A stretch of 43,829 nt of DNA from DUPQ01 sp022706885 (GCA_022706885.1 JAKJBR010000009.1:1-43829), one strand, 5' to 3'. Shown: positions 1 to 10,273, numbered from the stretch's first letter. The notes: generated from the sequence alone by a model not told the origin. A program made the numbers and translations.

Positions 1-173
1 GCGGTTATAAGAGGAGCGGTTATTAAGACACCTGCAGCAAAGCACATGAAATATTCTTTGTTATTCTCCGCCCATTTCTTGTTTTTATAAATAACATAAA
101 TACCGATAGAGTTAACTACCAGCGCACCTACCGCAAATATCGATATTACCCAAAATACTGTCGAGTTATCCAT
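1..173 (-). CDS. ZIP-family metal transporter, N-terminal part (runs off the window)
   Basis: Read on the minus strand this gives about 57 residues beginning MDNSTVFWVISIFAVGALVV and ending in FMCFAAGVLITAPLIT. The first hydrophobic stretch is a transmembrane segment, followed by a short basic loop (KNKKW) and a second segment with the FAAGVLI-type motif seen in the first helices of ZIP divalent-cation (zinc/iron) permeases. The start codon is preceded by a good AAGGAAGGA ribosome site. Only the beginning of the gene lies in the window, so substrate and completeness cannot be judged. The family call rests on one short motif and membrane topology. Confidence 0.55.
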   Translation of the reverse strand, partial: MDNSTVFWVISIFAVGALVVNSIGIYVIYKNKKWAENNKEYFMCFAAGVLITAPLIT

Positions 174-200
174 GACTGTTCCTTCCTTTATATTACACCT

Positions 201-245
201 TAACCGCCGTTTCTTTACCTTACAATTAAAACGGTAAAGCGGTTA
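201..245. terminator. Hairpin at the 3' end of the HerA-like gene
   Basis: Arms CTTTACC (213-219) and GGTAAAG (233-239) pair around a 13-base loop. An outer pair TAACCG/CGGTTA (201-206, 240-245) extends the stem across a bulge. It overlaps the stop codon of the minus-strand ATPase gene. There is no clear U-tract after it, so it may be a weak terminator or an mRNA 3'-end structure. Confidence 0.3.
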
Positions 246-2666
246 TATAAGGATTGTATCGGTAAGTTCTCCCTTCTCATAAGGAACCCAGGCAAGACCT
301 AATAAATGTACGGTAATATTGGTGCTTGTTGCCCGGATATTGACGGTTTCTATTACATCCTTTACGCTTTCATATTCGTAAGATATGTCTTTAAGTTGCT
401 GTTCCAGTTCGGTCTGAAGCGTTTCCTGCTGTACTTCCAGGGCTTTCAGCCTTTCTTCCGCCTGGTCTATACTTTGTCCGCTCTTCATGGCTTTGGATGT
501 TCTGCTTACCGCCGTACCCAATCGGGAAACCGAAGTGGCACTGATGGTTTTTCTTCCCAGAAGGGCTCCCAATATGGCACTTCCGGTGGATACCATTGCA
601 TCCATCTTTTTCTGGGAGGCCATTACATTCTGTTTTTCCACCGCCTGACGTGCCCGTATAATGGAATTATCCAGAGTCTGCATTTTGGAGGAGTATTTCT
701 TTTTCATGGCTTCCAAAGCGGCATCGCGCCTTTCATGAGCGGTATGCTGTACCCTTATCAGGAAGTCCCTTTCATCTTCATCATACTGAGAAACCAGTTT
801 GAGTTTGGGAGACGAATAAAGTTTCAATGTTAAGTTGGTGCGTATATACTGTGACAATAATTTTTTCCACGTATCGTAATTCTTTGCATCGGCCGCAGCG
901 GCGGGGTAATCGGAGAAAAGCGCTCCTTCAATCGGGGTTGTTTCAATATCGCCCAGTTCCGTATCTATAATCCGTGACTGATTCCAGTCCAAAGTTACCG
1001 GTCCGTCGTTGAAGCGGGTGAGTATGGTATAGGATTTGGTGGCGGTTATCATATGCTTTTCACTGTTATACACCGCATCTGCTACTCCTAATACCGCCGG
1101 TTTGTAGATAAGCTTGCCACGGGCACGGGTTTTTTCGGGAAGAAAGACCTGCTTGATAGCGGGAGGTAATACCGGTTTTGTCGATAAATCCCGTTGTGTT
1201 ATGGAAGCAGCTGAATCGGGTTGGGAAATATGACTCTCCACGGTTAACCTGTCCGAAGTTATATACTGCTCGGGCAGTTTTGCAATCTGATCTTTTGTTA
1301 GCGGTCCTGCAAGATAAGACATCGCCCATCGGGTATTGAATATGACCGGTTCATTGTCGTAAACACTGTGCATATAGAAAACTCTTTGCCCCAGACCCGC
1401 TAAAATCTGTTCGGTGCGACCTTTATCGAAACTGCCTCCCAATGCGGCACCTTCCAGTCCTTCCAGTACTCTTAATTTATCTCTCTCGGTCTGCAACCTT
1501 CCGATAAACCATGTTCCGGCATTGGAAAGAGCCTTGTAATCCAGATCCACGGGATTCTGTGTTGCAAGCACCAGGCCTAAGCCGAAAGCTCGGGCTTGTT
1601 TAAGAAGCGTGAGTAAAGGTGTTTTGGACGGCGGATTGGCAACGGGGGGAAGATAACCGAACAATTCATCCATATATATCATGGCCCGCAAACTTCCTGT
1701 GCCCGGTTGACTTCTGACCCAGGACAGCACTTCATTCAACAGCATGGTGACAAAGAACATCCTCTCATTGTCCGAAAGATGAGATATGGAAAATATCGAC
1801 ACTTTGGGTTTGCCCGAATGGCTGTAAAAGAACCTGTCGATATCTAAAGGTTCTCCTTCCAGCCAGGCTTCAAATCCGGGGTGTGCTATTAAATTATTCA
1901 ACAGCATAGCCAATGCAAAGCGGTCTTTTGACGGATATATGCTGTTTACATCCATAACGCCTATTTTATCAAACGGCGGATGCTGAATTTCCGCAATAAG
2001 CTTTGGAAGCGTTATGCTTTTTCCTTCCGACCAGCTGTTGTCTAAAATTTTGGATATGAGTATGAATTCTTTACTTGTAAAGGAGTCGGCAGCTATTCCC
2101 AGCATAGTCAGAAGCCCCGTAGTGGTGGCACTTATTCTGTCACGATATGTATCTTTATCCGCTAGAACTTCCTTAGAGGGAGCATTGAAAGACTTCAATA
2201 CCGATACACCTATACCGGAAGAGCCTCCCGGAGTATATATTTTCACATCCGACTCGTTTTTCAATCGCTGTATTCTTAAACCGTCCTGACCCCATTCGGC
2301 CAATCCCTTTTGCCAGGAATCGGCCTGAGCCTGTGCATAAGAGTCGGGGTCCATATCTTTATTGGAAGCATCCTGAAGATTTATCCACGGACGGAAATCT
2401 TCCGCTCTAAGCATGGGGAATGTCAGAGCAAGGTTTGTCAGATCGCCTTTGGGATCAATGGCTATAACGGGAATATTATCCATTACAGCCTCTTCAATAA
2501 GTCCTATTCCCAGCCCCGTTTTACCGCTTCCGGTCATTCCGATAATGGCGGCATGCGTGGTCAGGTTCTTTGATTTCATAAGAACATATTCATCCTGCAA
2601 CTTACGGTTTTCCAGATCATATTTTTTCCCTATATAGAACACTCCGAGTTTTTCATAATCCTGCAT
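243..2666 (-). CDS. HerA-like ATP-binding protein with C-terminal coiled coil
   Basis: An 807-residue P-loop ATPase. Walker A is GMTGSGKTG at about residues 43-51, followed by the IDPKGDL motif (residues 70-76) typical of HerA/FtsK-like DUF87/DUF853 ATPases, and a Walker B-like IYMDELFGYLPP near residue 330. An ATQNPVDLDY sensor-like motif follows. The last 200 residues are rich in Lys, Glu and Gln with long helical heptads, so probably a coiled coil. Such proteins are hexameric DNA-pumping or defence-associated ATPases; no nuclease partner (NurA, Sir2) is next to it. I chose the start at MQDYEK because GGAGG lies 7-8 bases upstream; a start 10 codons earlier would place that site inside the gene. 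The specific role is unknown. Confidence 0.8.
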   Translation of the reverse strand: MQDYEKLGVFYIGKKYDLENRKLQDEYVLMKSKNLTTHAAIIGMTGSGKTGLGIGLIEEAVMDNIPVIAIDPKGDLTNLALTFPMLRAEDFRPWINLQDASNKDMDPDSYAQAQADSWQKGLAEWGQDGLRIQRLKNESDVKIYTPGGSSGIGVSVLKSFNAPSKEVLADKDTYRDRISATTTGLLTMLGIAADSFTSKEFILISKILDNSWSEGKSITLPKLIAEIQHPPFDKIGVMDVNSIYPSKDRFALAMLLNNLIAHPGFEAWLEGEPLDIDRFFYSHSGKPKVSIFSISHLSDNERMFFVTMLLNEVLSWVRSQPGTGSLRAMIYMDELFGYLPPVANPPSKTPLLTLLKQARAFGLGLVLATQNPVDLDYKALSNAGTWFIGRLQTERDKLRVLEGLEGAALGGSFDKGRTEQILAGLGQRVFYMHSVYDNEPVIFNTRWAMSYLAGPLTKDQIAKLPEQYITSDRLTVESHISQPDSAASITQRDLSTKPVLPPAIKQVFLPEKTRARGKLIYKPAVLGVADAVYNSEKHMITATKSYTILTRFNDGPVTLDWNQSRIIDTELGDIETTPIEGALFSDYPAAAADAKNYDTWKKLLSQYIRTNLTLKLYSSPKLKLVSQYDEDERDFLIRVQHTAHERRDAALEAMKKKYSSKMQTLDNSIIRARQAVEKQNVMASQKKMDAMVSTGSAILGALLGRKTISATSVSRLGTAVSRTSKAMKSGQSIDQAEERLKALEVQQETLQTELEQQLKDISYEYESVKDVIETVNIRATSTNITVHLLGLAWVPYEKGELTDTILI

Positions 2667-2764
2667 TATATATCCCTCCGTTTTTCCATACATCATGATA
2701 TGTTAATAGAATCGGTACTTAAATTATATACCATTTCAGCCACTATATACTTATTAAATGTTTT

Positions 2765-2785
2765 CGGGTTCACTCAGTGACTCCG
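2765..2785. terminator. Possible terminator after the MFS gene
   Basis: An imperfect hairpin with TCACT/AGTGA as inner stem and CGG/CCG as outer stem, one G-T pair and one mismatch. It lies in the gap between the MFS stop and the HerA-like gene start. The short T-run (ATTTTAAT) follows on the plus side, so the direction is uncertain. Confidence 0.3.
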
Positions 2786-2799
2786 ATTTTAATATATTG

Positions 2800-4218
2800 T
2801 CAGTCCCACTCGTCTCCGCGAACGGTATTGAGATCGATACCTTTGGTTTCCGCTACCTTGGCTAAGAACAGTATAATAGCAACCACCAGCGGAATTACCA
2901 CAAGGAAAAGGCAGGCTATACCCAAAGCATTATTCCCCGCAATCGCAGCAACCGCAATCATAGCGGGGAAGGAAACACCCATGCCTACCATGTTACACAG
3001 ACTCTGAGCTCCTATGATGGAAGCACGTAAGTTGGTGGGAGAAGACTCGGCGGACATATTGCCTCCCATGGCATCGGCTGCACACCAGTATCCTGAAACA
3101 TATATACCGGTAAACAGTCCCACCAGCACCGGATTCCATACAAAGGTAACACCTAAATACAAACCGATCATGCCTACAACCGCCAAAGAGGCCATTACAA
3201 CGGCAACGGTCTTTCTTCCGAATATGTCACTGATGAAACCTCTTGCCAATGTGAAGACTGCACCGATTATCGGCATAACCATCAGCGCATCGGTAACCAC
3301 CTCGGGGGTGGATGTGCCGTAAGCAGCCTCGTAACCGTAGGTCATAATCTGCTGGTAGTACATGGTACCTATCATAGCCATGGAAACCACCATTGTACAT
3401 ATGAATATCCAGCGTAACTGTTTATGACGGAAAGCAAATCTGAATGCCGCCCCCAAACCGCCCTGAGCCTGAGCCTCTGCATGTCGCTGCTCTTTTTCCG
3501 CTTCACGCTGCTCATCGGTCATTTCCAGGAACTTTATTCTTTGGTTAAGGAAAACATCGGTTTCCCGTGCGGTAATCATTGCAATCAGACCGACAACGGC
3601 ACCTAAAATAGCGGGGATAAGAAATACTTTATTCCAAAGTTCAGTATTATTGCCCATTATATTACGTCGCAATACCGGAATAAGAATACTGCCCAGACTG
3701 GCAACGGAAGTGACTATCGACAGTATGGTAAATCGGTACTTGGAAGGCACGGTTTCTATCACATATACCGCCTGCATATCATGGGCAATAAAGAAGGTGA
3801 TAAACAGAGAACCTATGACGTAAACGGCAGCGGAACCTATTTCACCTGCCAAGTAGACAATAAACATACCCAAGCCCATGGCAACGGTGTTCAGCACCAG
3901 GAATATCTTTCGGCCGAACCGGTCGGACATGGACTTATATATCGCACCTGCAATCATAACCGCCGAAGCCAGCATACCTAATAAATCCATGACAGCCGTA
4001 GAGTCGTCAAACAGGTAGTGACATATTTCCGCCTTCATTTTGACACTTATTTCGGTTGCAACGGTATCCACTATGAACACCAGACACAGCACTACCATAA
4101 GATACAACAGATAGAATTTACGTTTTGGACGAGCCTGCTCTTTTTTCCACTTTTCCAATTCTTTCAGTTCTTTAGCTTTTCTTTTAATGCGCTTTTCCTC
4201 GGTTTCCGCTTTACTCAT
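2800..4218 (-). CDS. MFS transporter, likely for the glycoside-cluster sugar
   Basis: A 472-residue protein with a charged cytoplasmic N-terminus (about 35 residues, Lys/Glu-rich) and about 12 hydrophobic segments. It has two copies of the MFS motif A loop (SDRFGRK in the N-half and SDIFGRK in the C-half), diagnostic of the major facilitator superfamily. The central loop is long and acidic/basic (DEQREAEKEQRHAEAQAQ). A GGGGG ribosome site precedes the ATG. It is the last gene of a tightly packed minus-strand run, 14 bases after the GH3 glucosidase, so it probably imports the glycoside or exports/imports its hydrolysis products. The substrate is inferred only from context. Confidence 0.82.
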   Translation of the reverse strand: MSKAETEEKRIKRKAKELKELEKWKKEQARPKRKFYLLYLMVVLCLVFIVDTVATEISVKMKAEICHYLFDDSTAVMDLLGMLASAVMIAGAIYKSMSDRFGRKIFLVLNTVAMGLGMFIVYLAGEIGSAAVYVIGSLFITFFIAHDMQAVYVIETVPSKYRFTILSIVTSVASLGSILIPVLRRNIMGNNTELWNKVFLIPAILGAVVGLIAMITARETDVFLNQRIKFLEMTDEQREAEKEQRHAEAQAQGGLGAAFRFAFRHKQLRWIFICTMVVSMAMIGTMYYQQIMTYGYEAAYGTSTPEVVTDALMVMPIIGAVFTLARGFISDIFGRKTVAVVMASLAVVGMIGLYLGVTFVWNPVLVGLFTGIYVSGYWCAADAMGGNMSAESSPTNLRASIIGAQSLCNMVGMGVSFPAMIAVAAIAGNNALGIACLFLVVIPLVVAIILFLAKVAETKGIDLNTVRGDEWD

Positions 4219-4232
4219 AATTGTTCCCCCTG

Positions 4233-6566
4233 TTATCCTTTTATCATTTTTCCGATTCCCCGGAAGAAGTGACCGTTTGCCATATCCAAAAGTCCCTGCA
4301 TAATACCGTCTTTTACACCGCCTGCAATCTGCATGCTGCGAAGCGGTGCACCCAATGAGGTATTAATCATCATTCGAAAATCCGGATTGTCATAGTCCAC
4401 CTTGCAACCGTTTACTTTTGCAACTATCCGTTCCACAACCTTGACCATTATTCTCATTACAAACGAGTAATCCTTCATCTCCATTACGGTATTATTCATA
4501 GTAAACTTACCTTTCTTCAATACCGGAACGGTATAGGTCTTACCCGTCAATAACTCCCAATCTTTCAATGTAGGCTTTCCTTTGCACGATTGATACCATG
4601 ATTCTTTCTGCCATGCGGGAATATCTATACTTTCACCTGAAATTTTAATACTTTCAGACAAATCCGCAATGTGTATTGTGTATGTACCGCCGGGAATCTT
4701 CCAGCCGTTCTGCCAGATTGAGTAGCTGCGGTCTTCAAGTTCAAAGGAAACCGTCGTACTTTCACCGGGCTGTAAGAATATCTTTTTGAAACCTTTCAGT
4801 TCTCTAACCGGACGATGGATGCCGTCCTGAGGAGCACCGATATACAACTGCACAACCTCCGCTCCCGCACGGTCGCCGATATTTTTAACGGTAACCGTAA
4901 CGGTTTTTTCCTTTATGTTCAGATTTGTATAATCAAAACTTGTATAACTGAGACCGTAACCGAGCGGCCAACGAACGGGAACACCGGCTTTGTCATAATA
5001 CCGATAGCCTGTATAGATACCCTCTGTATACAGAGCGTCAATCATTTTACCGAAAATATCCTTCGAAGGCACATCCTCGTAAGAATAGGGCCAGCTTTCC
5101 GCTAATTTGCCTGAGGGATTTACTTTACCGTAGAGCAGGTTGGCTATGGCTTTACCGCCCGCCTGACCGCAAAGACCCACATAGAGAATGCCCTTTACTT
5201 TGTCGGCCCAGGGACATTCCACCGCACTTCCGCAGAGCAGTACCACTACGGTATTTGTGTTTACTTCGGCAACAGCCTCAATCATGCGTATATGACCTTC
5301 CGGCATCCTCATATTCTCCCTGTCAAAACCCTCCGACTCGTAGCGTTCGGGAAGACCTGCAAAGATAACAGCCGTTTGTGCTTCCTTTGCAACCTTTACC
5401 GCTTGCTCAATCAGTGCATCGGTGGTGTTACCGAAGTCATCGCATCCCGATGCATAAACCGCTTCGGGAAGAGCATCAATAGGCAGAGTTAATTTCTTTG
5501 CATTTACATGACTGCTGCCCGCACCCTGATAGCGCATGGACTTGGCCATGGCACCTATGACGGCAATTTTATCGCCGTTTTGCAGCGGTAAAACATTATC
5601 ATCATTTTTAAGAAGTACCGCACCCTGTTCCGCCGCCTTACGGGCAAGCTCATGGTGGGCATCATAGTCGCATTCATAAGGGGTTTTTAAGGTTTCCGCC
5701 GCCCGGAATACCTGCTTCAGTATTCTTCTTACGGAAACATCAATATCGCTTTCTTTCAGCATACCGGCTTCAACGGCCTTTTTTGTATCCTTTGCCATGT
5801 AATTACTGCCACCCGGCATATTCAGATCGCAGCCTGCCTTAAAACATTCGATACGGTTGTTCATTGCACCCCAGTCGGTTACAACCAGGCCCTGAAAACC
5901 CCATTCGGTACGAAGAATGTCGGTCAGTAATTGCTTATGGTCGCTGCAATAGGTGCCGTTCAGTTTATTGTATGCACACATGACTGTAGCCGGCTTGCCC
6001 TCTTTCACCGCTATTTCAAAGGCGGTAAGATACAATTCTCTGAGAGTACGGTCATCCATAATCGAGTCGGTGGTAAGACGGCTCAACTCCTGAGAATTGG
6101 CTGCAAAGTGCTTGAGGCCGGTACCTACACCTTGCTTCTCAACTCCCCGTATAAATGCCGCCGCCAATTTGCCTGCAAGGTAAGAATCTTCGGAGATGTA
6201 CTCGAAGTTTCTGCCGCACAACGGATTGCGTTTCAGATTGCATCCCGGTCCTAAAACCACGCCCACATTCTGATTGCGTGCTTCCTTGCCGATTGCACTG
6301 CCTACTGCCTGCAACAGGTCGGTATCCCAGCTGTTGGCAGTGGTCACACTGGTAGGAAAGCAGGTAGCGGGTCTTGATTGGTTGACTCCCAGCATATCCG
6401 ATTTGCCGTCGGTCTCCTGCTTGCGCAGACCGTGGGGTCCGTCGCATACAAACATGGCGGGAATACCGTACTGCTCAAACTTCCTTGTTTCCCAGAAAGA
6501 GGCACCTTCGCAAAAGGCAATCTTGTCTTCCAAAGTCATTTTGGAAATAATGTTTTTAATATCCAT
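4233..6566 (-). CDS. GH3 beta-glucosidase with extra C-terminal helical domain
   Basis: 777 residues. The N-terminal barrel carries LKHFAANSQE (residues 151-160) and VVTDWGAM, whose Asp231 is the expected GH3 nucleophile. An alpha/beta sandwich follows (about 300-510), then a fibronectin III-like domain (GAEVVQLYIGAP through RPVRELKGFKK). Beyond about residue 650 lies an additional 120-residue, Met-rich helical tail ending HFFRGIGKMIKG. No signal peptide is seen, so the enzyme is cytoplasmic and acts on imported glycosides. The ATG is one base after the GH78 stop, with GGAGGG upstream, so translation is probably coupled to the rhamnosidase. It probably removes beta-linked glucose after rhamnose has been cleaved. 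Family certain, exact substrate not. Confidence 0.92.
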   Translation of the reverse strand: MDIKNIISKMTLEDKIAFCEGASFWETRKFEQYGIPAMFVCDGPHGLRKQETDGKSDMLGVNQSRPATCFPTSVTTANSWDTDLLQAVGSAIGKEARNQNVGVVLGPGCNLKRNPLCGRNFEYISEDSYLAGKLAAAFIRGVEKQGVGTGLKHFAANSQELSRLTTDSIMDDRTLRELYLTAFEIAVKEGKPATVMCAYNKLNGTYCSDHKQLLTDILRTEWGFQGLVVTDWGAMNNRIECFKAGCDLNMPGGSNYMAKDTKKAVEAGMLKESDIDVSVRRILKQVFRAAETLKTPYECDYDAHHELARKAAEQGAVLLKNDDNVLPLQNGDKIAVIGAMAKSMRYQGAGSSHVNAKKLTLPIDALPEAVYASGCDDFGNTTDALIEQAVKVAKEAQTAVIFAGLPERYESEGFDRENMRMPEGHIRMIEAVAEVNTNTVVVLLCGSAVECPWADKVKGILYVGLCGQAGGKAIANLLYGKVNPSGKLAESWPYSYEDVPSKDIFGKMIDALYTEGIYTGYRYYDKAGVPVRWPLGYGLSYTSFDYTNLNIKEKTVTVTVKNIGDRAGAEVVQLYIGAPQDGIHRPVRELKGFKKIFLQPGESTTVSFELEDRSYSIWQNGWKIPGGTYTIHIADLSESIKISGESIDIPAWQKESWYQSCKGKPTLKDWELLTGKTYTVPVLKKGKFTMNNTVMEMKDYSFVMRIMVKVVERIVAKVNGCKVDYDNPDFRMMINTSLGAPLRSMQIAGGVKDGIMQGLLDMANGHFFRGIGKMIKG

Positions 6567-6567
6567 A

Positions 6568-9135
6568 TCAACCCTCCGTTGTATAAATCATCGTACCGGC
6601 AAGCTGTCTATAATCGCTGCCGTCGGGCAGAGATATCACGGCTTCACAGTTTGCAGGTACGGTTATTGTAAATTCATATTTATTGTCCGTTTTTTTCCAC
6701 TTGCTTTGCACTTTACCGTAAATACTGTTATACGAAGCGGATGCATGAGTTAAACTGCCGCCCGGTCGGGGAGCAACAACAAATTGATTTTTTCCGTTTA
6801 CTCTTATGCCGCACACGGTATCAAACAGCCATCGGCAAACCGCACCTTTGGAATAATGGTTAAGTGAACCGAGCCCGGCACCCTGGGTATTATATGGGCC
6901 TTCCCAGTTCTCCCAGATGGTGGTGGCACCGTGAAGAGGCATGGAGAGCCAGCCGGGAATTTCCTCGTTCTCCAATAACCTGTATGCCGCCTCTAAGTCA
7001 TATTCAGCCAGTACGCTTAAAATCATGGGTGTGGATAAGAAACCGGTACCCAACCGCCAACGATAGTGTTCCAGTGCCTTAATCAGCCGTTTCCTTGCAA
7101 ATTCCGTCTGTTCTTCATTAAGTAAATCAAATGCTAATGGACGCACCAATTGCGCCTGTCGGTCGGTATCCAAGTCATACTTGCCGCCCGATACCAGTTC
7201 CCGGTATGCATTTTTACAACCTTTGCTGTATTTCTCGAATTCCCGGGCATCCTTTTCATAGCCTGAGATTTCCGCAATTTTTGCCATTAACCCCAGAACA
7301 TAAGACGTGTAGGCGGTGGATACTTCGGGATGAGGTGTTGCAAAGTCCTGCCACCTGAACGAGCAGACGTCTACCGGTTCCGCCCATTCGCCGTAACTTT
7401 GACCCGTATTGACAAGATATTTGCTATTGCCTTCAGACAACCTGATTCTCTTGGCAAATACAGGCATGGTTTTACCGCAACGACTAATCATAAAGCGGGC
7501 ATAGTTTGCCATACCGTTATAGAATCTTTGAAGAATATCCCTGTCACCGAATATTTTGTAATACTGATAGGGAATTATAATTCCCACATCCGACCAGCCT
7601 ACCGAACCGTTCATAGGTTTCATATAGAAGTCGGCACCTCCGTCGGGGGCAATATGGGGCAGTTTACCGTTCTTTCTTTGCCAGTCGTAAACATCCTGTA
7701 AATATTTTTTAGAGAATGCGGCAAAATCAAAAAGATAACTTGCCGTCTCAAAGAAAATCTGAGCATCACCCGTCCATGCATGGCGTTCTCTGGTAGGGCA
7801 GTCTGTGGGAACATCCAGGTGATTGCTTTTTGCCGACCAGACAGTGGCATGTACCAGACCGTTCACCAAAGGATGAGAACAGTCAAAGAAACCGGTCCGC
7901 TCCAGATTTGAGTAAACGGCGATTACTTCAAAGTCTTGGGGATTTATGTCAAAATCCGCTTCTACCTGTACATACTGAAACCCGAATATCGAAAAGCGTG
8001 TCTTGTATTGATTGTGTCCTTCCTTGCAGGTATATATAACCTGCTGCAGGGGAGTAACATGTTTCCCGAAAACAAGCTGAAAATTATCTTGAGTGAATTC
8101 GCCGTCGGACTTTATCATTTCTCCGAAGCGGAGAGTTATTTTCTGTCGAGCTTTGGCGTTTAAACTGAAAGCAACATAACCCGCCATATTCTGTCCGAAG
8201 TCCAACACGGTTTTACCGCAAGGGGTTATAATCTTTTTGGCGGTAAAATGTTCCTGCTCGGAAACTCCCACGTTATTGGAAGCAACCGGAATAACCCTGT
8301 TCTTTGTCAATTTCGCTTTCCCTTTATATGAAGCCGTATAGTTTGCATCGTAGATTTCTCCGTCCTTATTGTCTGCAAATCGAATGGGACCGTCATTGCT
8401 CCAATCCCAGCTGTCATCGGAAATAACGGTGTGAACGGTATTGTCGGTATAGGTTATTTCCAGCTGAACTAAAAGCTTGGTTACGCTGCCGTATTGATTC
8501 TTCAAGCCCCAGGAACCGCAGGAGCCGCGATACCAGCCGTCTGCAAGCCATACGGTCAGTGTATTTTCTCCGCTTAACAGTAATTCTGTCACATCTACAG
8601 TCTGATATTGAATTCTTTTTCGGTAGTCGGTATAGCCGGGAGCCATGACAAATGTACCGCACCTTCGGCCATTAATCAATGCTTCGTAAACTCCGCAGGC
8701 GGTGATATACAACCGTGCTTTGGCAATATTCTTGCACTTAAAAATTTTGCGGAAACAATCTACGGGATAACGTTTCTTTCTGCATACAATATAGTTTCCC
8801 GTAATCCACTGTGCCTTCCAATCGGAAGGTTGTAACAGCCCTATTTCAAACTTAGAAGAAGATATTTCACCTTCTTTTCCTTCCTCATCCCAGAGTTTAA
8901 CCGACCAGTCGATAATATCACGACTGCAAAGAGGCTTGCCGTCATAAGCAATATGAGTCATGGCATCGGACAAAACTTTTCCGCTGTCCCAGACGGTTTC
9001 TCCGTCTCGCTTGCAAATAATCCTGTAGGCGGTCTGTTTTATCCCGCCCTCACAGTTCCAGAAGAAACGGGGCCTGACTATATCAATTCCTATCGGTTCC
9101 TGCAGATATTCCGTTCTTAATCTGATGGCTTTCAT
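6568..9135 (-). CDS. GH78 alpha-L-rhamnosidase
   Basis: 855 residues, cytoplasmic (no signal peptide). It has the order typical of Bac_rhamnosid proteins: N-terminal beta domains (RPRFFW, DWKAQWI), a carbohydrate-binding-like domain (GVYEALINGRR, APGYTDYRKR), then the (alpha/alpha)6 catalytic domain. The conserved DCPTRERHAWTGD block is at residues 445-457, with likely acid Glu450, and GATTIWENWEG comes near the C-terminus. It releases terminal alpha-L-rhamnose from plant glycosides or polysaccharides. I chose MKAIRL because AAGGTGA lies just upstream. The longer open frame (to 9279) would overlap the preceding radical SAM gene. That gene ends 22 bases upstream, so this is one operon with it, GH3 and the MFS. 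Confidence 0.92.
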   Translation of the reverse strand: MKAIRLRTEYLQEPIGIDIVRPRFFWNCEGGIKQTAYRIICKRDGETVWDSGKVLSDAMTHIAYDGKPLCSRDIIDWSVKLWDEEGKEGEISSSKFEIGLLQPSDWKAQWITGNYIVCRKKRYPVDCFRKIFKCKNIAKARLYITACGVYEALINGRRCGTFVMAPGYTDYRKRIQYQTVDVTELLLSGENTLTVWLADGWYRGSCGSWGLKNQYGSVTKLLVQLEITYTDNTVHTVISDDSWDWSNDGPIRFADNKDGEIYDANYTASYKGKAKLTKNRVIPVASNNVGVSEQEHFTAKKIITPCGKTVLDFGQNMAGYVAFSLNAKARQKITLRFGEMIKSDGEFTQDNFQLVFGKHVTPLQQVIYTCKEGHNQYKTRFSIFGFQYVQVEADFDINPQDFEVIAVYSNLERTGFFDCSHPLVNGLVHATVWSAKSNHLDVPTDCPTRERHAWTGDAQIFFETASYLFDFAAFSKKYLQDVYDWQRKNGKLPHIAPDGGADFYMKPMNGSVGWSDVGIIIPYQYYKIFGDRDILQRFYNGMANYARFMISRCGKTMPVFAKRIRLSEGNSKYLVNTGQSYGEWAEPVDVCSFRWQDFATPHPEVSTAYTSYVLGLMAKIAEISGYEKDAREFEKYSKGCKNAYRELVSGGKYDLDTDRQAQLVRPLAFDLLNEEQTEFARKRLIKALEHYRWRLGTGFLSTPMILSVLAEYDLEAAYRLLENEEIPGWLSMPLHGATTIWENWEGPYNTQGAGLGSLNHYSKGAVCRWLFDTVCGIRVNGKNQFVVAPRPGGSLTHASASYNSIYGKVQSKWKKTDNKYEFTITVPANCEAVISLPDGSDYRQLAGTMIYTTEG

Positions 9136-9157
9136 AACTGTCACCTTAGTAGTTATA

Positions 9158-10273
9158 TTATACCCTGTCGGCATATTCTGCCAAAAGCGGTTGGTCGTCT
9201 GAAAATTGAAAACTCTCATCCTGTAATATCGGAAGGAAGTATTCATAAGGAATGACCGGAAATTCACATGCATAGTCATTTGCTCCGAACCATTTTCCTT
9301 CTTTGGCCGACAGATTTAGTCCTCTTACAAATTTGGTATAGTTGGAGCAGTCATGTACTACAATATCCCATTTCTCATCGTCTGCTGTCTTCATAAGCTT
9401 CAAAGAAAGTTCACGGCTCCAGACAGGGGAGATATAGCCGTGTCGGGAAATATACATATTCTCACCGTAGTAGTTAGCAATATTATTGGGGTTTAAGTGA
9501 AGCTCGGCACAGTTTATGAACTTTATGCCGGTATTTAAAATCATATTCTTCTTTTCAAAAAAATCTTTTATAAATTCCGGTGTCATAGGAGTCTCAATAC
9601 CGACACTCCGTATATGCTCTGCCGCTAATCTCATGTTATCAATAACTTTATCCGAACAATTTGCGGCACCTAAATTGAACCTGAGTTCGTCAAGACCGCA
9701 TCCGGCTAATATCTTGACCGATTGTCCGGTGACCAATGTTCCGTTTGTGTACATATGCTGGTGAATGTTTGCATCGTGAAACTTCTTTATAACCGGATAA
9801 TACTTTTCAATTTCCATGAAAGGCTCTAAATATACATAAGATATGCCGGTAGGCTTTTTGTGTACGGAAAGCAATAAATCGATGTCTTTTTCATAATATT
9901 TTGTTTCTCCTATTTCCCACATGCCTTCACCTACGGGAGGTATGTCGTCCAGTTCACCGTAGTTATAGCAGAACTTGCATTCAAGGTTACACTTATTGGT
10001 TTTTCTTACGGCACTTAAGCCCGTTCCCAGAAGACAGGACTTACAGCCGTTTGGGAACTTGTCGTCATTTCCCACATAATATGTCCTGTTTTGCAGAGTT
10101 TTAAGGCCGCCTATGCTTTCCATCAACTCTCGGTTTCTTTTATCCACAACCTCTTCAATCTGAGCAAATGCAGCATACACTATTTCCGACTGATCTGCCG
10201 TGAGCTGTTCCTCTTCAGGTAGTGTTGCAAAGAATTTAAACCATGTGTAAGCATCTTTTTTGGATATTTTCAT
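9158..10273 (-). CDS. Radical SAM protein of unknown function in the rhamnosidase operon
   Basis: 371 residues with a radical SAM cluster motif CNLECKFC (Cys95, Cys99, Cys102) and an additional CKSC pair just before it (Cys77, Cys80) that could bind a second metal centre. Downstream motifs (YLEPFMEIEKYYPVIKKF, MYTNGTL, LDELRFNLGA) fit the radical SAM barrel. The N-terminal 60 residues are helical. The ribosome site is GGGAG before ATG. It lies between the AlbA_2 regulator (31-base gap) and the GH78 gene (22-base gap), so it is probably co-transcribed with the glycosidases. The family is clear. Nothing in the sequence tells the substrate, and a link to sugar metabolism is only positional. Confidence 0.8.
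   Translation of the reverse strand: MKISKKDAYTWFKFFATLPEEEQLTADQSEIVYAAFAQIEEVVDKRNRELMESIGGLKTLQNRTYYVGNDDKFPNGCKSCLLGTGLSAVRKTNKCNLECKFCYNYGELDDIPPVGEGMWEIGETKYYEKDIDLLLSVHKKPTGISYVYLEPFMEIEKYYPVIKKFHDANIHQHMYTNGTLVTGQSVKILAGCGLDELRFNLGAANCSDKVIDNMRLAAEHIRSVGIETPMTPEFIKDFFEKKNMILNTGIKFINCAELHLNPNNIANYYGENMYISRHGYISPVWSRELSLKLMKTADDEKWDIVVHDCSNYTKFVRGLNLSAKEGKWFGANDYACEFPVIPYEYFLPILQDESFQFSDDQPLLAEYADRV

Noticed and set aside
9136..9279. Longer start for the rhamnosidase
   Set aside because: The additional 48 residues would overlap the radical SAM gene, lack a ribosome site and do not resemble GH78; MKAIRL has AAGGTGA.
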